Origin: Bacteroidota bacterium
GTDB lineage: Bacteria; Bacteroidota; Ignavibacteria; Palsa-1295
Direction of reading: 5' to 3'
Length of the DNA: 64,000 nt
Assembly (NCBI GenBank): GCA_021324685.1
Contig: JAJPIQ010000083.1
Location: 1-64,000 of the forward strand
Shown here: positions 41,764-48,505 of the stretch, in pieces
How positions within the stretch are numbered: the stretch's first letter is position 1
Layout: each line of letters begins with the position of its first letter
Program-made: the position numbers and the translations under genes
The notes under the pieces: generated by a model
Database searches by the model: none
What the model saw: only the letters and a program-made list of their open reading frames with translations
What the model was told of the DNA's origin: nothing

Positions 41764-43701
41764 ATGAGCAAAATAATCGGTATTGACTTAGGAACGACCA
41801 ACAGTTGCGTCGCCGTCATGGAGGGCACGCAGCCGGTAGTCATCGCAAATTCGGAAGGCTCGCGCACGACGCCTTCGATCGTAGGATTCACAAAATCGGG
41901 CGAGCGGCTCGTCGGTCAGGCGGCCAAGCGGCAGGCCGTGACGAATCCGCAGAACACGATCTTTTCCATCAAGCGCTTCATGGGCCGCAAGTATGGCGAG
42001 GTGAACGAGGAGATGAAACTCGTTCCCTACAAAGTCATTCGCGGCGATGGCGATTCGGCCCGCGTCGAGATCAACGGGACGATCTATTCGCCGCCCGAAA
42101 TTTCGGCGATGATCCTCACCAAAATGAAGCAGACCGCGGAGGACTACCTCGGACAAAAAGTTACCGAGGCCGTCATTACGGTTCCCGCTTATTTCAACGA
42201 TACGCAGCGCCAGGCAACGAAAGACGCCGGCGAGATCGCGGGACTTTCGGTCCGCCGTATCATCAACGAGCCGACGGCCGCGGCGCTCGCCTACGGACTC
42301 GATAAGAAAGGCAAGAACGAGAAGATCGCCGTCTATGATTTTGGCGGCGGAACGTTCGACGTTTCCATTCTGGAACTCGGCGAAGGCGTGTTCGAAGTAA
42401 AATCGACCGACGGCGATACGCACCTTGGCGGCGATAATATCGACGCCCGGCTTGTCGATTATCTGGCCGATGAATTCAAATCGCAGGAGAATATCGATCT
42501 TAGAAAAGATCCGATGGCGCTCCAACGCTTGAAGGAAGCAGCCGAAAAAGCGAAGATGGAACTTTCGTCGCTCATGCAGACCGACGTGAACCTCCCCTTC
42601 ATCACTGCGACGGCCGAAGGTCCGAAGCACATGAACATCACGCTCACACGCGCGAAGTTCGAGCAGTTGGTGAACGATATTCTGCAGAAGACGGTGGAAC
42701 CCTGCAAGCGGGCCATGCAAAACGCGAAGGTCACGCCGAACGACATCGACGAAGTGATCCTGGTCGGCGGGTCGACGCGCATTCCGAAAGTACAGGAGAT
42801 CGTCCGCAACATGTTCGGAAAGGAACCGCACAAAGGGGTGAACCCCGATGAAGTGGTTGCGGTCGGAGCGGCGATCCAGGGCGCGGTCCTTACCGGCGAA
42901 GTGAAGGACGTGCTGCTGCTCGACGTGACGCCGCTCACGCTCTCGATCGAAACGATGGGCGGAGTTGCGACACCAATGATTCCCTCGAACACCACGATCC
43001 CGACGCGCAAATCGGAGACGTTTTCGACGGCCAGCGATTCGCAGCCATCGGTGGAAATTCACATTCTGCAGGGCGAGCGTCCGATGGCGATCGATAATAA
43101 ATCGCTTGGAAAGTTCCATCTCGATGGAATTCCACCGGCGCCGCGCGGCGTGCCGCAGATCGAAGTGACATTCGATATCGACGCGAATGGAATCCTTCAC
43201 GTCTCGGCGAAAGACAAAGCGACGAACAAGGAGCAGTCGATCCGCATCACCTCCTCTTCAGGACTTTCGAAAGAAGAGATCGAAAAAATGAAGCGCGATG
43301 CCGACGCCCACAAAGCCGAGGACACGCAGCGCAAGGAGCAGGTCGAGACGCGCAATCAGGCCGATCATCTTGTGTTCCAATCGAAGAAGCAGCTCGAGGA
43401 ACTGAAAGACAAGATGTCGCCCGAAGCACAGGGCAAGATCAACACGGCGATCTCGGACCTCGAGAACGCGCTGAAGGGAACCGATGCTGGAACGATTAAG
43501 TCAGCGGTGGACGTACTGAACCGCGCCTGGTCGGAAGTCTCGACGCAGATGTACCAGCAGGCCGGTCCGCCTCCGGGCGCCGACGGCCAACCGCCGCCGA
43601 ATGGACACGATGGCCAGGGTGCTGATCGATCATCCAACGGCGCCGGCCCCAAAGTCGAGAATGCCGACTTTGAGGTGGTTGATGAGGATGGGAAGAAGTA
43701 A
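41764..43701 (+). CDS. dnaK: Chaperone DnaK (Hsp70)
   Basis: This 645-residue ATP-dependent folding chaperone has all main motifs: '[17 protein letters not shown]', '[20 protein letters not shown]', '[15 protein letters not shown]', '[12 protein letters not shown]', the linker '[16 protein letters not shown]', and a substrate domain ('[31 protein letters not shown]'). The Gly/Pro-rich lid end '[15 protein letters not shown]' ends in acidic 'VVDEDGKK' rather than exact EEVD. No grpE or dnaJ adjoins it. It is bracketed by RAYT3-type REP doublets, and its upstream region holds two CTGACA-N3-TGTCAG palindromes. Confidence 0.98.
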   Translation: MSKIIGIDLGTTNSCVAVMEGTQPVVIANSEGSRTTPSIVGFTKSGERLVGQAAKRQAVTNPQNTIFSIKRFMGRKYGEVNEEMKLVPYKVIRGDGDSARVEINGTIYSPPEISAMILTKMKQTAEDYLGQKVTEAVITVPAYFNDTQRQATKDAGEIAGLSVRRIINEPTAAALAYGLDKKGKNEKIAVYDFGGGTFDVSILELGEGVFEVKSTDGDTHLGGDNIDARLVDYLADEFKSQENIDLRKDPMALQRLKEAAEKAKMELSSLMQTDVNLPFITATAEGPKHMNITLTRAKFEQLVNDILQKTVEPCKRAMQNAKVTPNDIDEVILVGGSTRIPKVQEIVRNMFGKEPHKGVNPDEVVAVGAAIQGAVLTGEVKDVLLLDVTPLTLSIETMGGVATPMIPSNTTIPTRKSETFSTASDSQPSVEIHILQGERPMAIDNKSLGKFHLDGIPPAPRGVPQIEVTFDIDANGILHVSAKDKATNKEQSIRITSSSGLSKEEIEKMKRDADAHKAEDTQRKEQVETRNQADHLVFQSKKQLEELKDKMSPEAQGKINTAISDLENALKGTDAGTIKSAVDVLNRAWSEVSTQMYQQAGPPPGADGQPPPNGHDGQGADRSSNGAGPKVENADFEVVDEDGKK

Positions 43702-43709
43702 AGGCGAAT

Positions 43710-43774
43710 GTAGCGCATGCTTTAGCTTGCGCTTTCCGACATTCGCAATAAGAGCAAGCTAAAGCATGCCCTAC
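43710..43774. repeat. REP doublet between dnaK and RAYT3
   Basis: GTAG (43710-43713) with CGCATGCTTTAGCTTGCGC faces GAGCAAGCTAAAGCATGCC-CTAC (43771-43774) about 13 bp apart. It ends five bases before the RAYT3 ATG. Confidence 0.9.
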
Positions 43775-43779
43775 ATTGT

Positions 43780-44400
43780 ATGGAACTCAACTCTTTCTAT
43801 CGCCGCAACCTTCCGCACTTCACGCCGGAGAATGTGGTCTATTTTGTGACAACGAGGCTGGCAGGTTCGCTGCCAGCCTCTGTCGCTAATAAATTCCGCC
43901 AGGAGCATTTGGAAGCAGAGAGTCTCAAAAGACGCGATCCTAATTTAAATCCCGAAATGCTTCGATATTTATCGAAGCAATTTATCGCGAAACTTGACAA
44001 GGTTCTCGATCAATGTGCATCGGGGCCAAAATGGCTATCGCAATCGGAAATTTGCAGTCTTGTCCGTAATGAAATTCTTCGATTAGAGCAAGAGGAATCC
44101 ATCGACGTTTGGTGCTTTTCTATTATGCCGAATCATCTGCATATGCTTTTTACATTACGAGAAGGCGAGTTGAGCAGAATTATGCAGCTGCTGAAAGGTC
44201 GCACATCGTTCGAAGCAAATAAAATTCTTCAGCGAAAAGGAGCTTTTTGGCAGCATGAGAGTTACGATCACGTAGTACGGCAGAATGAATACGAGAGAGT
44301 CATTCGCTACATTCTTTTGAATCCGGTAAATGCCGCATTAGTCGATAATTGGACCAACTGGCCGGGAAATTACTTACGACCCGATTCTACCGTGATGTAG
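43780..44400 (+). CDS. REP-associated tyrosine transposase (RAYT), copy 3
   Basis: This is the third RAYT in the window: 'YRRNLPHFTPENVVYFVTTRLAGSLP' N-terminus, HUH motif 'IMPNHLHMLFTL', and catalytic Tyr region 'FWQHESYDHVVRQNEYERVIRYILLNPVNAAL'. It is closer to copy 1 than to copy 2. It is enclosed by identical REP doublets at 43710-43774 and 44397-44461; the TAG stop codon is part of the GTAG of the downstream element. It appears intact and may be active on these elements. Confidence 0.92.
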   Translation: MELNSFYRRNLPHFTPENVVYFVTTRLAGSLPASVANKFRQEHLEAESLKRRDPNLNPEMLRYLSKQFIAKLDKVLDQCASGPKWLSQSEICSLVRNEILRLEQEESIDVWCFSIMPNHLHMLFTLREGELSRIMQLLKGRTSFEANKILQRKGAFWQHESYDHVVRQNEYERVIRYILLNPVNAALVDNWTNWPGNYLRPDSTVM

Positions 44401-44461
44401 CGTATGCTTCTGCTTGCGTTCTACGGCAACCGGTGTAAGAGCAAGCTAAAGCATGCTCTAC
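44397..44461. repeat. REP doublet overlapping the RAYT3 stop codon
   Basis: GTAG (44397-44400; TAG is the RAYT3 stop) with CGTATGCTTCTGCTTGCG faces GAGCAAGCTAAAGCATGCT-CTAC (44458-44461). Same design as the doublets at 43710 and 41668. Confidence 0.9.
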
Positions 44462-44490
44462 ATTCTCCAATGCCGACTTCGAGGGGGGAT

Positions 44491-45177
44491 CTACTTAAGC
44501 GTGTAACTTACAAGGTGGAACTCCCAACCAGAATACTGCTGCGGATAAGGAGGTGCGAGCACCGTAATTCTTCGCACTTCTACACCAAGCGACGGTGCAA
44601 ACCAACAATCAGTTGTTACGTTTTGAAAACTCTCACGATTGCCAGCTCGGGCCAGGATATCGATAGCATAAATTTTTTGCCCTGCTTCAAAAATAGTGTC
44701 TTCGGTCTGATAACTGTTGACGAATTGTCGGAACCGGTTTATCTCTCTATCGGACACAGTGTCAATATACGCTGTATCCACCTGCACCCAAGATGAAGTG
44801 GTCTTACTGGCGATCGGATAAGTTCGCCATCCATGACGTACGCGAGGAATGTCGGAAAAATCATCGAGATCGCCATTGGCTTCATAATCAAAATAGCTCC
44901 GAAACCGCTCTACGTTTGCATGGATAGGACCCATCACAACAACATTGTTCTTTCCTTCGTAAGTGATTCCCGATTGATAGACTACTTCGGTATCCAATCT
45001 GTTTTCAATGACCGAGCCGAGCGTGTCAAAATATACTCTTCGATACACGAACATGCTCCCTGCTCCGGGCCGCGTAAGTTTGACGACTTGTCTGGCGGGA
45101 GCAGTTAGTTGACACCTGCATGTTGAGTGTGCAACAAACACGACAATGAATGCAACCCAAATGCCCGAGGATTTCAT
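44491..45177 (-). CDS. Secreted protein of unknown function
   Basis: A signal peptide (MKSSGIWVAFIVVFVAHSTCRC) is followed by a ~205-residue mature part. It contains 'VVKLTRPGAGSMFVYRRVYFDTLGSVIEN', 'YEANGDLDDFSDIPRV' and 'CWFAPSLGVEVRRITVLAPPY'. The pattern recalls Bacteroidota periplasmic proteins of about 230 residues with a Cys late in the chain. A Cys at residue ~20 could make it a lipoprotein, but the lipobox is not convincing. No domain is named. A small hairpin (45181-45197) lies just ahead of its start. It runs tail-to-tail with RAYT3. Confidence 0.65.
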   Translation of the reverse strand: MKSSGIWVAFIVVFVAHSTCRCQLTAPARQVVKLTRPGAGSMFVYRRVYFDTLGSVIENRLDTEVVYQSGITYEGKNNVVVMGPIHANVERFRSYFDYEANGDLDDFSDIPRVRHGWRTYPIASKTTSSWVQVDTAYIDTVSDREINRFRQFVNSYQTEDTIFEAGQKIYAIDILARAGNRESFQNVTTDCWFAPSLGVEVRRITVLAPPYPQQYSGWEFHLVSYTLK

Positions 45178-45180
45178 AAG

Positions 45181-45197
45181 CAGACCAATTCGGTCTG
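45181..45197 (-). promoter_or_regulatory. Short inverted repeat in the leader of the 44491-45177 gene
   Basis: CAGACC-AATTC-GGTCTG begins four bases before the minus-strand ATG at 45177. It could form a leader hairpin near the ribosome site or be a protein-binding site. Confidence 0.4.
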
Positions 45198-45266
45198 TGA
45201 ATAAATGGTTTCAAAAAGGGCGCTTGCCCCATCATCTTAAGCCGGCTGCACGATATTTTCGGGCCG

Positions 45267-45446
45267 GTGGTTAAAAACGGAACCCTTGGCGGCCCGCCCG
45301 CTGCTGAGGCACATGATTTAACCGAATATATCATCGCCGATTATGGTCCCGATGGTGCCGGGATCGAAATTCTCGAGGCTTTGAGGCTGCTGAAGCAGGA
45401 CGAGCTTCATCGGTTTATCGTTGAAATGGCATCGGCAATTCGCTAA
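45267..45446 (+). CDS. Possible short protein or gene fragment
   Basis: The frame is open from 45201 to a TAA at 45446 but has no ATG; the first usable start is GTG at 45267 (VVKNGTLGGPPAAEAHDL...). The end 'GIEILEALRLLKQDELHRFIVEMASAIR' looks like a genuine amphipathic helix pair, which random frames here seldom show. No family is recognised. It is either a small gene or the tail of a decayed larger one. Confidence 0.3.
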   Translation: MVKNGTLGGPPAAEAHDLTEYIIADYGPDGAGIEILEALRLLKQDELHRFIVEMASAIR

Positions 45447-45477
45447 CCTGGTTCTAAAGAAAGAAGATAGGATTTGA

Positions 45478-46479
45478 ATGACTTGGCGTATTGTAATCGT
45501 TTTATGCACGTTACTCACAGGCACGGAATTGCGAGCGCAATCGCAACGGCTTGGTATTCCACCGCCCGACATTTCGTTCCGTGCGTTCAAGGCAAGACTT
45601 CATTCAGGTTCAGAACCGATAATGGCGCCCAGGGACACATGGTCCACCTCCGATGATTACACCGATAGCAATTATTATCTCGACGGTCATCTCGGTCAAT
45701 TGAAGTTCGAAGTCAGCCGAGATGATTCCATGGTATGGGGTTTGGAATGGGAAATGCCAGAGGCGAACAGGACGACTTTTGCGAATCTGTTCGCGTTCCT
45801 TAATCAGCGTTTCGGGGAGCCTGAGGATACGGATCGATGGTACGATACGACCTATTATTTCGTTACGGACAGTGAGTCTGTTTATGCAAAATATTCCTCG
45901 TACTCGGACACTTCAGGGACAGGTGCGATCACGGTGCATATCTTCGCGAATTGGAATCATTCCGTGCCGATGAATGAGCCTGTGAAACGTATCTATAGTT
46001 GCAGAAAAGGATTTAGCATCGAGATCCCGACAGCATGGGTTGTCGATTCATGTAGCGATTCCGCTTTGTATGATGAAATCGGAGGTAGTTCATTGGACTC
46101 GTCTATGGGAGTGGGGTACGGCTGCGAGACCTTCGAACTTGCTCAGGAACCGAGTGCTGCTGAATTTGATACTCTTGCGAAACATTGGTTCGATACAATT
46201 ATTCATCCTCCACGACCCGAGGTTTTGTGCGGCGGAGATGAAGCTTATATACCACCGCCTTCTCCTATCTTCCAGCCGTATCACATTGGTAGCTGGAGGG
46301 GGTTTACTTTCAACGACTTCGGGCATCATAGCAAATATACTACCGTGAGACTATGGGGAATATTCGTGCGCGGGAGGCACATCTTTAGGATGGCACTTCT
46401 TCCTGGCCCGACGATGCTCAATCTTTACAAGCCATTCCTGTTCAATGTGCTCCGCTCCGTAAGATTCGAGTCTCGATAA
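45478..46479 (+). CDS. Secreted protein of unknown function
   Basis: The signal peptide (MTWRIVIVLCTLLTGTELRAQ) is clear. The mature ~310 residues include 'GHLGQLKFEVSRDDSMVWGLEWEMPEANR', several acidic/aromatic stretches ('RWYDTTYYFVTDSESVYAKYSSY') and 'IYSCRKGFSIEIPTAWVVDSC', the last resembling a PsbP/lipoprotein-like 'F.I..P..W' strand. Four Cys residues could form disulfides. No family is recognised. It and the opposite-strand gene at 44491 look AT-richer than the first 40 kb. Confidence 0.7.
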   Translation: MTWRIVIVLCTLLTGTELRAQSQRLGIPPPDISFRAFKARLHSGSEPIMAPRDTWSTSDDYTDSNYYLDGHLGQLKFEVSRDDSMVWGLEWEMPEANRTTFANLFAFLNQRFGEPEDTDRWYDTTYYFVTDSESVYAKYSSYSDTSGTGAITVHIFANWNHSVPMNEPVKRIYSCRKGFSIEIPTAWVVDSCSDSALYDEIGGSSLDSSMGVGYGCETFELAQEPSAAEFDTLAKHWFDTIIHPPRPEVLCGGDEAYIPPPSPIFQPYHIGSWRGFTFNDFGHHSKYTTVRLWGIFVRGRHIFRMALLPGPTMLNLYKPFLFNVLRSVRFESR

Positions 46480-46511
46480 CTCAGCGACCCGCTCAAAGCA
46501 CTGATTTCTTC

Positions 46512-47075
46512 ATGGAATCCTCCCAACTCTCCGCTCTCATCTCCGAATTCCGATCAGCAAGCGATCGCGTTGCGAACATGGAGCGGGAGTATTCCGAAAA
46601 GGATTGGCAGCGGAAACCGGCGCCGGAGCGGTGGTCGGCCATCGAATGTGTCTGGCATTTGAACTGGACGAGCGAGAAAATGATCGAGAATGTTCGCCGG
46701 GCATTGAATGGAATTAAATCCGAGTCAAAGCCAAATAGGAAGTATCGTCTCGATCTTTTTGGATGGTTCCTGGTAAAGAGTCTTTCGCCGAAGAACCGGA
46801 TCGCAAAATTCAAAACTACGGCTCCTTCCGCTTCGGAAAGTTCGCTGAATGTTCCAGAAGTGCTCGCCAAATTCCGGGAACTGCAAACAGAAATGATCGA
46901 TCTGATTCGCGAATCGGATGGTCTGAAACTTGGGAACGGGCGAGTCGAATCGCCGTTTCACTCGAAGGTACATTATAATATCTATTCCGCATTTCGAGTG
47001 ACGGCGGTTCATCAGCATCGCCATCTCGATCAGGCCGAGCGGACAGTCCACACGAGCATGACAAAATCGAATTAA
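46512..47075 (+). CDS. DinB-family protein
   Basis: This four-helix-bundle protein has the DinB_2 pattern 'DWQRKPAPERWSAIECVWHLNWT' (N-terminal metal His in 'VWHLNW') and 'AFRVTAVHQHRHLDQAERT', supplying two more His of the usual triad. Length (187) is typical. Its role is unknown; relatives include bacillithiol S-transferases, which would fit the bshB1 gene elsewhere in the window, but this is inference. Its stop overlaps the ATG of the VOC gene (TAATG). Confidence 0.87.
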   Translation: MESSQLSALISEFRSASDRVANMEREYSEKDWQRKPAPERWSAIECVWHLNWTSEKMIENVRRALNGIKSESKPNRKYRLDLFGWFLVKSLSPKNRIAKFKTTAPSASESSLNVPEVLAKFRELQTEMIDLIRESDGLKLGNGRVESPFHSKVHYNIYSAFRVTAVHQHRHLDQAERTVHTSMTKSN

Positions 47076-47482
47076 TGGCCATTCGCTTCGAAACGATACT
47101 GTACGTGGAAAACCAGGAACGAAGTCGCGATTTTTATCGCGCAGTGCTTGGGATCGATCCTTCACTCGATGTGCCGGGAATGACGGAGTTTCAGATCGGT
47201 GATGCTAAGCTGGGACTGATGCCAAACGCAGGAATTAAGAAACTGCTTGGAGAGGTAATACCAGATCCTGTTCAGGGAGCCGGAATTCCTCGCTGTGAAC
47301 TTTATCTTACCGTGAACGATCCAATGCCCTACCTCGAGCGCGCGATCTCGGCCGGAGCAACGCTGCTGAGTCCTTTCCAATCGAGAGATTGGGGAGATGA
47401 AGCGGTTTACCTTAGCGACCCGGATTCTCATGTGATCGCCATTGCGAGAACAGTTGACCACCTCCTCGATGCTGCCCACTGA
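47075..47482 (+). CDS. VOC-family protein (glyoxalase/bleomycin-resistance fold)
   Basis: This 135-residue product has two beta-alpha-beta-beta-beta units. 'FETILYVENQERSRDFYRAVLGIDPSLDVPGMTEFQIGDAKLGLMP' and 'SPFQSRDWGDEAVYLSDPDSHVIAIAR' show the VOC pattern, with candidate metal-binding Glu/His sites partly present. It could be a thiol-dependent lyase or a drug-binding protein. Translation is coupled to the DinB gene, and both may act on thiol adducts. Confidence 0.88.
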   Translation: MAIRFETILYVENQERSRDFYRAVLGIDPSLDVPGMTEFQIGDAKLGLMPNAGIKKLLGEVIPDPVQGAGIPRCELYLTVNDPMPYLERAISAGATLLSPFQSRDWGDEAVYLSDPDSHVIAIARTVDHLLDAAH

Positions 47483-47589
47483 CTACCGTTGACGCTCAGC
47501 TTAGCACAGGAAATGGGCTAAAATAATGGATTCCTAAGCGCCAACGCCCCTATTGCCTGTTGAAACAACTAATTTCATCCGCCGTAAGA

Positions 47590-48459
47590 ATGCGCATGGA
47601 GTCCTTAACCAGGCTAAGAAATATCACGGACGAATTGCCCCGGCAATCCACGAAAATCCCGGTACTTTTTACATCGCATGGGAACCCGATGGATATCGTC
47701 CGCACCACCGCCGAGCGGCCGCTCTGGCGAGCATTGAATGAGCTTGGGAATGACCTGAGACGCACGTATGAGATCAACGCCGTGCTGGTCGTATCGGCCC
47801 ATTGGTGCACGCAGGGAACATTTGTAAATATCGCGGCGGAACAGGAGCAGGTCTATGACTATTATGGGTTCCCTCCCGAGTATTATGCGGTGCCGTATCA
47901 TGCCCATGGCTCCCCGGAAGTGGCCCATGAGGTAAAAAAGATCGTTCCAACTGTTTCCGAGACGACGGAATGGGGCCTCGATCACGGCGCGTGGCCGATG
48001 ATGATGCACTTGTTTCCGAAGGCCGAGGTGCCCGTCTTTCAAATGAGCATCGATTACGACGCCGATCCACGCTATCATTTCGAATTAGGGAAGCAACTCA
48101 AATCGCTGCGCGAAAAAGGCGTGCTGATCATCGGAAGTGGCGCGCTCATTCACAATTTACGGCTTGCCGCTTCCAGAATGTTCCGCGGCGATACCACACT
48201 CTACGGCTGGGAACCGGAATATGATGCATGGATCAAGCGGCAGATCGAAGAGCGAAACATCGAGAATATCATCAACTATCGAACAAGCCATCCGCTCGGC
48301 ACGATGGCCGCACCGACCCCGGACCATTTCGTTCCGGTCCTCTATAGCCTGGGACTCATGGATAAAAACGAAGACCTCCGTTTCTTTTACGATCACCCGG
48401 CGGAACTTCCCGCCTTTTCGGAACGAAGTTTTGTGATCGGGGATAGCGGCGCTCTCTGA
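47590..48459 (+). CDS. 4,5-DOPA-extradiol-dioxygenase-like protein (LigB/YgiD family)
   Basis: This ring-opening dioxygenase of the class III type has metal ligands visible in 'LFTSHGNPMDIV' and 'VVSAHWCTQGTF', with 'WGLDHGAWPMMMHLFPKAEVPVFQMSID' and 'LIIGSGALIHNLR' completing the family pattern. I chose the ATG at 47590; a TTG at 47560 gives ten more residues and an ATG at 47596 is equally good. In E. coli the homologue YgiD cleaves DOPA in vitro; the natural substrate is unclear. Confidence 0.9.
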   Translation: MRMESLTRLRNITDELPRQSTKIPVLFTSHGNPMDIVRTTAERPLWRALNELGNDLRRTYEINAVLVVSAHWCTQGTFVNIAAEQEQVYDYYGFPPEYYAVPYHAHGSPEVAHEVKKIVPTVSETTEWGLDHGAWPMMMHLFPKAEVPVFQMSIDYDADPRYHFELGKQLKSLREKGVLIIGSGALIHNLRLAASRMFRGDTTLYGWEPEYDAWIKRQIEERNIENIINYRTSHPLGTMAAPTPDHFVPVLYSLGLMDKNEDLRFFYDHPAELPAFSERSFVIGDSGAL

Positions 48460-48505
48460 GCATGCGGTTATGTTACTTCCGCATAGCAGGGACCATCCAT
48501 AAGGT

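Noticed and set aside
41788-43200. 470-codon frame antisense to dnaK
   Set aside because: Long antisense frames are expected opposite dnaK in GC-rich genomes; no independent coding evidence.
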